Made by a program: the position numbers and the translations under genes. This document shows, piece by piece, positions 26,472 to 34,643 of a DNA stretch of 64,000 nt (position 1 is the stretch's first letter; each line of letters starts with the position of its first letter). The stretch is from positions 1 to 64,000 of the forward strand of contig CAYFJO010000006.1 of NCBI GenBank assembly GCA_964343305.1, given 5' to 3'. The notes under the pieces were generated by a model, which saw only the letters and a program-made list of their open reading frames with translations, was not told the DNA's origin and made no database searches. The DNA is from CAYFJO01 sp964343305 (lineage in GTDB: Bacteria; Planctomycetota; Planctomycetia; Pirellulales; Pirellulaceae).

Positions 26472-26954
26472 CTACACATTTGGTTGGTCAGCAATCCGAA
26501 TTTCGCCCAGGATGCTTTGAGTGGTTTCGATGATCGATGCAACGACGTTCTCATCCGACGGAATCTGGCCGACAATTTCATAGTCGTTCTCTTGCAGAGT
26601 CTCAACGAACTGTTTCAAAGTGGCTGTCATTTCGCCGATGAACCGATCGGTTTCGTCGCTGGTCAAGTCGTGTCGGACCAACGACACTTCCCGTCCGTTG
26701 CGCACACGTTGAAGTGATGCGAGTTTTCCTGCTTCCGCCTTGATCAATCTTCTGTCCCGATACGCGCGCCGCAGTTCGCCATTTGCATTGAACTGATAGA
26801 CCGGATCTTCGCCAAAGAAAAAACTGGGGGCTTCGTTGCGACGATAGCCGACCACGACATTCTCTTTGTGCCACGGCAAGCTTAATTCCACGCGACGAAC
26901 CAACGCGGTCGCTTCGCGCAATAGATCTTCGCGTTGTTGCTCGTGTCTTGCCAT
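26472..26954 (-). CDS. Conserved protein of unknown function
   Basis: This 160-residue, soluble, mostly helical protein has a phrase (VVVGYRRNEAPSFFFGEDPVYQFN) that suggests a compact alpha/beta core, and an Arg/Glu-rich middle. I recognise it only as a conserved planctomycete-type hypothetical protein. It starts at the ATG 26952-26954, is convergent with the YgfZ-like gene with only 2 bp between stops, and is 95 bp from the HD-GYP gene on the same strand. Confidence 0.65.
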   Translation of the reverse strand: MARHEQQREDLLREATALVRRVELSLPWHKENVVVGYRRNEAPSFFFGEDPVYQFNANGELRRAYRDRRLIKAEAGKLASLQRVRNGREVSLVRHDLTSDETDRFIGEMTATLKQFVETLQENDYEIVGQIPSDENVVASIIETTQSILGEIRIADQPNV

Positions 26955-27049
26955 GAATGCTTGAATTTACCGAGAGCGGTAATCATTCGCGAGACTTAAG
27001 AGCCAAGCGCTTCTTTGTGCGAGAAGTTCGCAAACAGTCGGTCGAGACC

Positions 27050-28708
27050 CTAGTCCCACTGATGTAGATCCATTTGGTGCAGGTCGCGACCACGCTTGGC
27101 GATGGCGATAATATCATCTTTTGCCGCAAAAAACGCATCGACAATGTTGACGTCCCATTGGGCTCCCGCGCCGGCACGAAAGATCTCAGCAACGCGGCTA
27201 AACTCCATTCCTTTTCGATAAGGCCGGTCGCTGGTCATTGCATCGTAGGCATCCGCGACCGCGCAAATCCGCGCCATGTAGGGAATGTCTTCGCCCGCCA
27301 GCCGGTGCGGATACCCGTTTCCATCCCATTGCTCGTGGTGATGCAAGACAACCGGCAACACTTCCGAGAACTGCTTCAGATCGACAAGAATCTTGTAGCC
27401 TAATTCCGGATGCAGCTTGATGTGCTCGTACTCGGCATCCGACAGCCGCCCGTCTTTGCGTAACACAGCGTCGCTGATGCCGATCTTGCCGATGTCGTGC
27501 AACAGGCCAGCCATGTAAAGCGTTTTCATCATTGACCGTTCGCAATTCAGTTGTTCCGCCAAGCGAACGCACACCCGCGCGACGCGATCGCTGTGACCAC
27601 AGGTATAGGGGTCTTTTGCGTCGATCGCCGATGTCAGCGCCCGCACAACACTCGCCATAAAATGTGACTGTTCGCGATACAACTCCTGGTTGCCACCGTG
27701 GATGCCTAGAATCGCTCCGACGGAGTTTATCAGGCTGGCTTCCATGGAATCGAATTCACCGTCTTCGATATGGTTGAACGCGGCGATCCAGCCATGAACG
27801 ATGTCACCTTCGATGAGCGGCGTCATAATGACTTGGCGTACGGACGGGAAGCGCCAGATCGGTGTGCTGGTGATCGGCCGATTCCCAACGTAAGGCCAAA
27901 TGTCAACATCGGCGGAAATCGTAGCCACCAGATCCGAGAATTCACTCGCGCTAATTGGGCATTCACCGTTTGTCAACAAAGCCGGTTCTTCGGTGAGTTC
28001 GAACTGGACGCTTCGATTGTCGGGTTCGGGAGTAAATTGCAGCGCGACGCCTTGAGCGGGCATACATTCCAATAACCAGTCCAGCGCCAGTTGGCCCAGT
28101 TGGTTGTTGGTGCTCGTCAAGCGAAGGTTTTGTGTGAGCCGGTAGAGTAGCGAGATTTCTTCGTACGTGGACGCCAGGTTGTGAGAAACCTGCTCGACCT
28201 CGGACTCAAGTTGCTCGATTTTGGACTCTGCCGTCAACTTGTGATGGACGGCGCTGGCGAGCTTGACGAGCGTCTGCGGGGCCCATGTCCGCTGGCGGTT
28301 GATCCATGCCTTGGCCGACTCGCGATCCACGTCCAACAGTTGTGTTGCGTGCTGGAGCGCTTCATCCTCTGCGACACGACGACAGGCGAACGCAGAGACT
28401 GCCATCCAGCCGCCGCCCGCTGATCGCTGAATTGGAATGGCCAACAGGACCACGGCATCGGCGTCGTCAACGATCTCGACGCGGGATTTGTCATGCAAGC
28501 CGCGGACGATCGCCGAACGCAAACCTTGATCTCCTTCCGGTTGGCTACGCGATTGATAGATGATTTCCGCGGTTTCGGCGTCCCACAGCGAAAACTCGGC
28601 GTCGAACCATGACCTCAATTCCTCAATGGTTGCTGCCATTCGTTCATATTGCGGATGCGATGCAGCCTTCTGGGGCAGCGTGAATCGATTGTCAAGGACC
28701 TGTGACAT
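27050..28708 (-). CDS. GAF and HD-GYP domain protein (putative cyclic-di-GMP phosphodiesterase)
   Basis: This 552-residue protein has a GAF-like sensor half and a C-terminal HD-GYP domain. The catalytic motif is intact: HSDRVARV, LLHDIGKIG, the metal His in VVLHHHEQWDGNGYPHRLAGEDIP, ICAVADAYDAMTSDRPYR and RKG. HD-GYP enzymes hydrolyse cyclic-di-GMP, which controls motility, attachment and polysaccharide production. The DGxGYP motif is complete. Start was set at 28706-28708 (MSQVLDNRF); an upstream in-frame start at 28747 lacks a clear ribosome site. It faces the M50 protease gene. Confidence 0.9.
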   Translation of the reverse strand: MSQVLDNRFTLPQKAASHPQYERMAATIEELRSWFDAEFSLWDAETAEIIYQSRSQPEGDQGLRSAIVRGLHDKSRVEIVDDADAVVLLAIPIQRSAGGGWMAVSAFACRRVAEDEALQHATQLLDVDRESAKAWINRQRTWAPQTLVKLASAVHHKLTAESKIEQLESEVEQVSHNLASTYEEISLLYRLTQNLRLTSTNNQLGQLALDWLLECMPAQGVALQFTPEPDNRSVQFELTEEPALLTNGECPISASEFSDLVATISADVDIWPYVGNRPITSTPIWRFPSVRQVIMTPLIEGDIVHGWIAAFNHIEDGEFDSMEASLINSVGAILGIHGGNQELYREQSHFMASVVRALTSAIDAKDPYTCGHSDRVARVCVRLAEQLNCERSMMKTLYMAGLLHDIGKIGISDAVLRKDGRLSDAEYEHIKLHPELGYKILVDLKQFSEVLPVVLHHHEQWDGNGYPHRLAGEDIPYMARICAVADAYDAMTSDRPYRKGMEFSRVAEIFRAGAGAQWDVNIVDAFFAAKDDIIAIAKRGRDLHQMDLHQWD

Positions 28709-28933
28709 GATGGGTAGACAGCGAAAACGACAGTTGTGTTGGATCACCGGCGATGCTTCGCAACCCCAAAAACTCGCCGCTGCAAAAACCTAGGATATGG
28801 GCTTCCAATACGCAAAGAAATATCGCGATCAGCGACTCAAAAACGATGCGTGACCGGCACCACGAGCAAGTCGGGGCCAATCGAATGGATTATGCCGATT
28901 GGCGTATCAAGAAATGCCGCAGATTGAACGATA

Positions 28934-29992
28934 TCAACCGCGGTCGCGTGAACGATTGCGATATCGAGCGCTCACCCGCTCTAACAATTCGCGCTCTTCA
29001 TCCGAAAGACTTTCCATGCCATGAAGATGCAGGCGCTCAAGTATTTCGTCCATGAGTTGGTCTTCTTCCAGCTCCATTTCTGCTTGTCGGCGATGACGCG
29101 TCTCTCGCCGTTGCTCGATCCATTGACTGATTGGACTCGGCTCCATTTCATCCATTGCCTCGACGCTTCGCTCGAGGCTGGTATAGCCCGCGGAAAAGTC
29201 GTAACCCAAAACGTCTTCTTCGTCATCGGCCTCTTGTGCGGGTCGAGGTGTCGAGGGAGCACCACTGAAGAACAAGAAAATTGCCAACACGAGCAAGGCC
29301 AACCACATCGGAATGATTTCACCCGGCGCCGGTTGACGCAGCAAATACGCGGCGATCACCAGGCCGATCGCGGCCACGCGCGCAAAACGATCGACAATTC
29401 GCGCGGCATACTGTTTTCCAAGAGCTGGAGATAAAATGCCGTGCAGAATTTGGCCGCCATCAAACGGATAGGCGGGCACCAGATTGACCAGGAACAACAC
29501 CCAATTGGCCCAAAAGATGATCGCGAAGGTCGTCACGAACAGCGATTCATCCGAAGTCTGAAGCATTGGCTGGAGCGGGTGCAACATGGACAGCGGATTG
29601 AGGTGCGTCTCGAACCACAGGATCGGAAGGCAGACACAGGAAATAACAAGATTCGACAAGGGCCCGGCCAGTCCAACGACCAGTTCGGATTTCGCATCAG
29701 GCAGATGTCGAAACGACGAAATTCCACCCCAAGGCATCAACAGGGTCGCATCCGCGATGCCACCATACGAATGTGCGATGCGATGATGCCAAAGTTCGTG
29801 CCAAACGACGCTTACAAACAGAATAACGAGACTGGTCACTGCCCAATCAAAATTGTCATCGATCGCTTGGCCCGCCAGATTCGTTGCCAGGAACAACGTC
29901 AATACGGCGAACAAGAGAAAGAAGATATGGATGCGAACTTGCACGCCGCCCCAGCGGCCTAGCGAAATGCTCCAAATGGTTTGATCCCGCAT
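28934..29992 (-). CDS. M50 (site-2-protease-like) membrane metalloprotease
   Basis: This 352-residue protein has about six membrane helices. HELWH (residues 65-69) supplies the zinc ligands and the catalytic Glu66, and PAYPFDGGQI (residues 173-182) supplies Asp178, the third ligand. The C-terminal 100 residues are charged and helical (EMELEEDQLMDEILERLHLHG ... EERELLERVSARYR), resembling the tail of rhomboid and M50 proteases in planctomycetes. Intramembrane proteases of this type cleave membrane-bound regulators. The substrate is unknown. It is divergent from the NUDIX gene and shares the intergenic space of about 107 bp. Confidence 0.9.
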   Translation of the reverse strand: MRDQTIWSISLGRWGGVQVRIHIFFLLFAVLTLFLATNLAGQAIDDNFDWAVTSLVILFVSVVWHELWHHRIAHSYGGIADATLLMPWGGISSFRHLPDAKSELVVGLAGPLSNLVISCVCLPILWFETHLNPLSMLHPLQPMLQTSDESLFVTTFAIIFWANWVLFLVNLVPAYPFDGGQILHGILSPALGKQYAARIVDRFARVAAIGLVIAAYLLRQPAPGEIIPMWLALLVLAIFLFFSGAPSTPRPAQEADDEEDVLGYDFSAGYTSLERSVEAMDEMEPSPISQWIEQRRETRHRRQAEMELEEDQLMDEILERLHLHGMESLSDEERELLERVSARYRNRSRDRG

Positions 29993-30099
29993 GGTTGATG
30001 CTCGATCGCGGTTTTAGGTCGATCACACATGAGTTCTCGCGCTTCAAATTATCTTATCAGCGGTCTTGCGACGAATCAATCTTGCCCAACAATAGGGCT

Positions 30100-30627
30100 A
30101 TGGTCGAGCACGAAAAGACGATGTTTCAATCCCAGCGTTTCAACGTTGTACGCCTGATTCATCGAATCGATGATTCCACCCAAATCGAAAAAGATGTCAT
30201 TCGTCATCCCGGCGCGGTCGTCATTTTGCCGATCGTGGAGCCCGACCGCGTTTGCTTGATTCGGAATTTTCGTGTCTCGGTGAATCGGCATTTGATTGAA
30301 TTGCCTGCTGGGACGTTGGAAGCTGGCGAAGATCCGGAAAAGGCCGCTCATCGCGAATTGATTGAAGAGACCGGTTATGTGGCTGACAAGATCCAGCCAA
30401 TGCGATCCTTTGTCGTTTCGCCCGGAATCCTGGATGAGGAGATGCACCTGTACGCGGCAACCGGACTGCGAATCGGCCAGCCCCAGCGCGAAGAGGGAGA
30501 ACTAATCGAGAACCTGGTGGTGCCGTGGGAGGAAGCGATCGACATGGTTCGCAACGAACAAATAAGCGACGCGAAGTCGATCATCGGGCTGTTGTCCTAC
30601 GAGTTGTTTCATCGATCAAGCCAGTGA
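30100..30627 (+). CDS. NUDIX hydrolase (ADP-ribose pyrophosphatase type)
   Basis: This 175-residue protein has a complete Nudix box, GTLEAGEDPEKAAHRELIEETGY (residues 71-93) with the metal-binding REx2EE core. Such enzymes cleave nucleoside diphosphate-linked compounds such as ADP-ribose, ADP-sugars or GDP-mannose. The PAGTLEAGE opening and EGELIENLVVPWEEA region are typical of ADP-sugar pyrophosphatases. I placed the start at the ATG 30100; ATG 30121 is the next alternative. It ends 10 bp before the end of the convergent RmlD-like gene. Confidence 0.88.
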   Translation: MVEHEKTMFQSQRFNVVRLIHRIDDSTQIEKDVIRHPGAVVILPIVEPDRVCLIRNFRVSVNRHLIELPAGTLEAGEDPEKAAHRELIEETGYVADKIQPMRSFVVSPGILDEEMHLYAATGLRIGQPQREEGELIENLVVPWEEAIDMVRNEQISDAKSIIGLLSYELFHRSSQ

Positions 30628-30637
30628 CCTTTTCGAA

Positions 30638-31651
30638 TCAGTCGTCGGCCGTATCTGGATTTCGATACAGAACTTGCTCAAGTCGTTCTGGAGAATGCTC
30701 AGCGCCGGCCGGTCGTTCGTAGTGCCATTTCGGGTGACTTGGTGTCAGTGAATCGCAGAATGGCCACGGATCGAACGGGTTGTACCCCAGTGCACGCTCT
30801 AGCTTTCCGGAATCCAGCGAAACATTTCCGGCTCGGGGGGGAATCGGACCAGCTTCGATGCGGAAGCAGCCAATCAAGTCGTCGGGAGCGTAGCCGCCCA
30901 CTCGATTCACGATCTGAGCGATCTCATACAAACTGAGTCGCCTTGGTCCTCCAGCGTGATACAGGCCTCCAAGGTCGTTGGACAGCAGATGTTCGAACAA
31001 GCGATTCAGGCAGTCGGTGTATGTCGGTGTGCGAACTTCGTCGAAATACAACGTCGCCGGACGCGAGTGCTTGAACCGTGATTGAATCCAGTCGATCGCT
31101 CCGGCATGCCCGTTGAAACTTGTGCCCATCGGTAACGAAATCCGCAGAATACAAACACTTCGATTTTCAATCACCCGGTTTTCGCCCTCGACCATGGTCT
31201 TGCCATAAACGGTCACAGGATCTGTTGCATCGTCTTCGACGTAGCCACCGTCCTTTGCGCCGGAAAACACGAGATCAATGGAAAGATGAACAAGGCGAAC
31301 ATTTGTCGAACCAATCTGGCGAATCAAGTTCTCCACGCCGGCAACGTTTGCCCGCCAAGCCAAACTTGGGTCAAGTTCACATGACTTCAACGCGCAGCTA
31401 CCGCCGCAATTCAGAACCGATCGGAATTGATATCGGTCGAACAGCCGCCGCAACGACTCCACGTCTTCCACATCGCATCCCACGATCCCTTCGCCGCGCA
31501 ACGGCCAATACGCGGCTCGCCGCGTGCCGATCACCTGGCCAGGATACCGTTGCGAGAAATAATGAAACGCGTTGTAGCCCGCAACGCTAGCAATCCCCGT
31601 GATAAGCAAAGGCAATCGGCGCTCAAAATCAGAACCAGTGACACAGATCAT
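30638..31651 (-). CDS. RmlD-like NAD(P)-dependent nucleotide-sugar reductase, catalytic Lys replaced
   Basis: This 337-residue protein is an extended SDR of the dTDP-4-dehydrorhamnose reductase (RmlD) type. The dinucleotide-binding loop is GIASVAG (residues 19-25), and VHLSIDLVFSG (about residues 121-131) holds the conserved Ser/Thr-x-Asp element. In RmlD relatives the active site reads YGxTKxxGE; here it is YGKTMVEGE, with Tyr149 present but Met153 where Lys is expected. That would impair standard reductase chemistry, so the protein may be a regulatory or altered-function homolog, as in MAT2B. The rhamnose genes it would work with are not here. It overlaps neither neighbour. Confidence 0.85.
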   Translation of the reverse strand: MICVTGSDFERRLPLLITGIASVAGYNAFHYFSQRYPGQVIGTRRAAYWPLRGEGIVGCDVEDVESLRRLFDRYQFRSVLNCGGSCALKSCELDPSLAWRANVAGVENLIRQIGSTNVRLVHLSIDLVFSGAKDGGYVEDDATDPVTVYGKTMVEGENRVIENRSVCILRISLPMGTSFNGHAGAIDWIQSRFKHSRPATLYFDEVRTPTYTDCLNRLFEHLLSNDLGGLYHAGGPRRLSLYEIAQIVNRVGGYAPDDLIGCFRIEAGPIPPRAGNVSLDSGKLERALGYNPFDPWPFCDSLTPSHPKWHYERPAGAEHSPERLEQVLYRNPDTADD

Positions 31652-31677
31652 CGAGAAAGAGCAACTCGGCGAAAGAA

Positions 31678-32184
31678 TTAACCGTTTGGTTTTACTGGTT
31701 GATCCGTCTGCCGCTCGCTAAAGTGCGGCTTGCTTGGCACATCGACTGACGAGATTGCGACCACGGTCTCGAAAAACCCTTCCTGGACAACTTCGCCGCG
31801 CTGATTGACCAACTGACGCTTCCAGCGAATTCGACCGTGGCGGCGGCCTTTTGATTGCTTCTCTACAACCTCGGTGAGCACATGCACGGTGTCGCCAAAA
31901 TAGAGGGGACGCAAAAAACTCCAATTGTCGACACTCACAAACGCAATGGTCTGCACGGATGGACTATGGCTGCCTAGACCCGCAACGAATGATAGCCCGA
32001 GCAGTCCGTGTGCGACCGGTTTGCCAAAAGGCGTATTTCGGGCGTGCTCATGATCCATATGCAACGGATCATAATCGCCAGTCAAGCCGGCAAATGCGGC
32101 TACGTCGGATTCAGTTATTGTTCTTGCTCGACTTTTCCAGCAACCGCCCAGCGGCAGCTCGTCGAAGAACAGTGGCTCGTCCAT
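31678..32184 (-). CDS. MaoC-like hydratase
   Basis: This 168-residue hot-dog-fold protein has the MaoC motif GLTGDYDPLHMDHEHA, with Asp37 and His42 at the positions of the catalytic pair of R-specific enoyl hydratases, then PFGKPVAHGLLGLS. Such enzymes hydrate enoyl-CoA in fatty acid or polyhydroxyalkanoate metabolism. The C-terminus carries an additional polar tail. It is transcribed just upstream of the RmlD-like gene (26 bp gap), so the two are probably one transcript, though no shared pathway is obvious. Confidence 0.85.
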   Translation of the reverse strand: MDEPLFFDELPLGGCWKSRARTITESDVAAFAGLTGDYDPLHMDHEHARNTPFGKPVAHGLLGLSFVAGLGSHSPSVQTIAFVSVDNWSFLRPLYFGDTVHVLTEVVEKQSKGRRHGRIRWKRQLVNQRGEVVQEGFFETVVAISSVDVPSKPHFSERQTDQPVKPNG

Positions 32185-32335
32185 GGTCGCCTTGTATGAT
32201 TAATGACTAAATGTCAGCTCAGGGACAAAATGAAGTGTTTTACTGTACTGGTTTTGGGCTTGCGTTGCCAGTGTGAAGAGAGAGAAAGTCGAGAATTCTG
32301 CCCCGAACGTAGCGACGAACCGGTGAAAAAAAGGA

Positions 32336-32424
32336 CATGGTTCAAAAAAGGGGTCAGGTACCGTTGCCGGAACGGCCCGCAGGGTGCTTGGCACAACGGT
32401 ACCTGACCCCTTTTTTGAACCATG
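32336..32424. repeat. Long perfect inverted repeat (AAAAGGGGTC family), copy 1
   Basis: Two 31-bp arms (32336-32366 and 32394-32424) are perfect reverse complements and flank a 27-nt GC-rich centre. The arms begin CATGGTTCAAAAAAGGGGTC. A related but diverged element is at 15881-15970 and an end fragment at about 5667-5681. The element contains no ORF and abuts tRNA-Pro. Confidence 0.85.
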
Positions 32425-32434
32425 CCGAAAATAG

Positions 32435-32509
32435 TCGGGGCGGCGAGATTCGAACTCGCGACCTCCTGCTCCCAAAGCAGGCGCGCTAGCCAGGCTGCGC
32501 TACGCCCCG
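32435..32509 (-). tRNA. tRNA-Pro (anticodon TGG)
   Basis: Read on the minus strand, acceptor arms CGGGGCG and CGCCCCG flank a D-arm, an anticodon stem CCTGC/GCAGG with loop TTTGGGA (anticodon TGG), a short variable loop and a T-arm CGCGAG-TTCGAAT-CTCGCC. This is a proline tRNA reading CCA. CCA is not encoded. The 31-bp palindrome ends 10 bp past its 3' end. Confidence 0.95.
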
Positions 32510-32592
32510 CGACTAATCACTCCCACATGCTAACGACCCAATCATGCCAACGCAATTGGGGGAATTCAGCCAATCCAAAGGCTTTCCCCTGC

Positions 32593-33591
32593 TCAGGCCA
32601 CATCGCTCGACACCTGCTCGCCATCGTCGGTCATGTATTCTCGCAAGCGTTCGAACTCATCGTGATTGCTAAAGTGAACGACGATACGGCCTCTGCCTTT
32701 TGCCGACAATTTGATGTCGACCTTGGTCCCAAGCGCCATCCGAAATTCCTGTTCCAAGGCGGCGATCTGCTGACTCTTCGTCGGCTTTCGTCGACTGGTA
32801 TCACTTTCGTCGATCGAGACGGTCGAGCCGTCTTCGGCCTGGATCGTTTCGCTGACAAGTTTCTCCGTGGCCCGCACACTGATGGACTCGTCGATGATTT
32901 GCTGAGCGAATTGAACCTGCTGGATGTCATCGCCCAACGGCAAAAGCGCTCGAGCGTGGCCAGCGGTCAAAGTCCCCTTCGCGAGAAACTGCTGCACTTC
33001 ATCTGGTAATTCCAACAGACGCACCAAATTGGCAATCGTGGATCGATCAATCTTGAGCCGTTTTGCCAGATCCTCTTGCGGACACTGATGCTGGTCCAAA
33101 TAGCGGCGAAACGATAGCGCCTTTTCAATTGGATTTAGATCCTGTCGCTGCAAGTTCTCGACGATGGCAAGTTCTGCCACCAGGCGATCGTCGGCCTCCC
33201 GGATGCGTGCGGGAATGGTCGACCAACCAGCTTGAATGGCCGCCCGCAACCGTCGCTCGCCGGAAATGAGTTGGTAGCGCTCGCCAACGCGCCGGACCAG
33301 AACGGGTTGCAAGATGTCGTGTTCTTTCAGGCTCTCGGCCAGGGACGCGATTTCCGGTTCGCTGAATTCCCGTCGCGGTTGAAACGGATTGTTGTCAATT
33401 TCATAGACGTTCAGGCGGAGGTTTTCGTCATCTTCCGACGGCGCACTCGAAGCTGGGTCGCCGGCCACTGCATCGGGATAGATACGCAGAGTCTCGGGCT
33501 CTTGCTCGGCCGCTTCTTCTTTTCTTTCTTCGAACGATGTTCCCAACAGCGCGGCCAATCCCTGGCCGAGTCTTCTCTTTTCTCTAGTCAC
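32593..33591 (-). CDS. parB: Chromosome partition protein ParB (Spo0J)
   Basis: This 332-residue protein has the ParB N-terminal CTPase/nuclease-like domain (DNNPFQPRREFSEPEIASLAESL, GERYQLISGERRLRAAI with GERRxRA, and ENLQRQDLNPIEKA). A helix-turn-helix (QEDLAKRLKIDRSTIANLVRLLELP) recognises parS, and LTAGHARALLPL and a C-terminal dimerisation segment follow. The gene overlaps parA by 8 bp, and three parS sites lie upstream of parA. It organises and segregates the origin region after spreading from parS. Confidence 0.97.
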   Translation of the reverse strand: MTREKRRLGQGLAALLGTSFEERKEEAAEQEPETLRIYPDAVAGDPASSAPSEDDENLRLNVYEIDNNPFQPRREFSEPEIASLAESLKEHDILQPVLVRRVGERYQLISGERRLRAAIQAGWSTIPARIREADDRLVAELAIVENLQRQDLNPIEKALSFRRYLDQHQCPQEDLAKRLKIDRSTIANLVRLLELPDEVQQFLAKGTLTAGHARALLPLGDDIQQVQFAQQIIDESISVRATEKLVSETIQAEDGSTVSIDESDTSRRKPTKSQQIAALEQEFRMALGTKVDIKLSAKGRGRIVVHFSNHDEFERLREYMTDDGEQVSSDVA

Positions 33592-34330
33592 GTTCTAGCA
33601 CCTCCATGCAAAGTTCAACATAAGCACGCGTCGCTCGTGCGCGCGGCGAATAATCAATCACTGAAGTTCCATAGCTGGGCGACTCGGCCACCGCGACGTC
33701 GCGTGGTATGACGGTTTCGAAAACGATGTCGCCAAAAAACTCGCGAACTTCCGTCTCCACTTCGTGGGTCAGCTCGAGCACTGGGTCGTACATCGTCAGC
33801 ACGATGCCCCCGAATTCCAATCGGCCGTTTTGTTGTTGGATCACGCGTCGAATTACGTGGATCATCTGGGTTAGCCCTTCCATCGCGAAGTATTCGCATT
33901 GGACGGGCATGAACACTTCCGTCGAAGCCGCGAGAGCGGTTTGCGTCAAATGGCCCAGTGAGGGCGGGCAGTCGATCAGCACATAGTCATAGCTGCTCAT
34001 GCCGCTTTCCAGATGGTGGCGCAGCACGGTCGAATCGGAGTTCCGTCCCTGGGCCAGGCTATCGACGTCGTGAAAATTCCGACTGCCCGGCAGCAGATCC
34101 AGACTCTTGGTTGACGTTTCGACCAGCGAGTGTTTCAACGATTGGTTGAGCAGCAGCGGATGCCGCTCGGTTGGTTCGCAACCGACGCCGCTGGTTGCAT
34201 TGCATTGCGGGTCCAAGTCGATCAGCATCGTCCGGCAACCTGCTTTGGCCAAGCCTGTGGACAGATTTACCGCGGTCGTTGTTTTGCCAACGCCACCTTT
34301 TTGATTCGCAATGCACAAGATACGCGCCAC
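33584..34330 (-). CDS. parA: Chromosome partition ATPase ParA (Soj)
   Basis: This 248-residue ATPase has the deviant Walker A motif KGGVGKTTT (residues 11-19), the Walker A' strand LIDLDPQCNAT, and VLIDCPPSLGHLT (Walker B). It binds nucleoid DNA in an ATP-dependent manner and pulls or positions ParB-parS complexes. The upstream region contains three parS copies, so ParB could also regulate expression of this operon. Length matches chromosomal Soj proteins. Confidence 0.97.
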   Translation of the reverse strand: MARILCIANQKGGVGKTTTAVNLSTGLAKAGCRTMLIDLDPQCNATSGVGCEPTERHPLLLNQSLKHSLVETSTKSLDLLPGSRNFHDVDSLAQGRNSDSTVLRHHLESGMSSYDYVLIDCPPSLGHLTQTALAASTEVFMPVQCEYFAMEGLTQMIHVIRRVIQQQNGRLEFGGIVLTMYDPVLELTHEVETEVREFFGDIVFETVIPRDVAVAESPSYGTSVIDYSPRARATRAYVELCMEVLERD

Positions 34331-34428
34331 AACCAGGAGTCCAAATCGTTCGGCCTGTGAATGAGGGGCGGGATTGTACCGAGAGAATCACAATCCTAGA
34401 TACGCCAGTTTGGTCGGCCCGGATTCAA

Positions 34429-34444
34429 TGTTTCACGTGGAACA
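34429..34444. promoter_or_regulatory. parS site 1 (TGTTTCACGTGGAACA)
   Basis: A 16-bp site with one mismatch from perfect two-fold symmetry, matching the bacterial parS consensus TGTTTCACGTGAAACA except at one position. It is the closest of three to the parA start codon (98 bp). Confidence 0.9.
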
Positions 34445-34464
34445 TTCAAACGCCGCAGTTTGAC

Positions 34465-34480
34465 TGTTTCACGTGAAACG
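34465..34480. promoter_or_regulatory. parS site 2 (TGTTTCACGTGAAACG)
   Basis: A 16-bp near-perfect palindrome matching the parS consensus except for the last base. It lies 36 bp from site 1. Confidence 0.92.
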
Positions 34481-34515
34481 CGCCGTCGATCTATTTGGTG
34501 CAGTCTGCCCAAACG

Positions 34516-34531
34516 TGTTTCACGTGAAACG
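34516..34531. promoter_or_regulatory. parS site 3 (TGTTTCACGTGAAACG)
   Basis: Identical to site 2, 51 bp further upstream of parA. The three sites and the adjacent parAB form a complete partition cassette. Confidence 0.92.
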
Positions 34532-34540
34532 GAACACCGA

Positions 34541-34617
34541 ATTAGCCGTTTGGGCGTTAGCCCCGGTTTTTTCTACGGAACAACGCACGAACCGGGGCTA
34601 ACGCCCAAACGGCTAAT
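34541..34617. repeat. 28-bp perfect inverted repeat next to parS
   Basis: The arms at 34541-34568 and 34590-34617 are perfect reverse complements; the left arm begins ATTAGCCGTTTGGGCGTTAG and the spacer is 21 nt. A 28-bp perfect stem is far beyond chance. It sits between parS site 3 and the stop codon of the DUF1015 gene and may act as a terminator-like or boundary structure, or be a dispersed element. It occurs once in the window. Confidence 0.85.
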
Positions 34618-34643
34618 CGCGACAATAATTGCCTGGCCGTTCC

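Noticed and set aside
34331..34643. Chromosome origin (oriC)
   Set aside because: The parS sites are clear, but no DnaA-box cluster, AT-rich unwinding tract or dnaA gene is visible, so only a partition locus is claimed.
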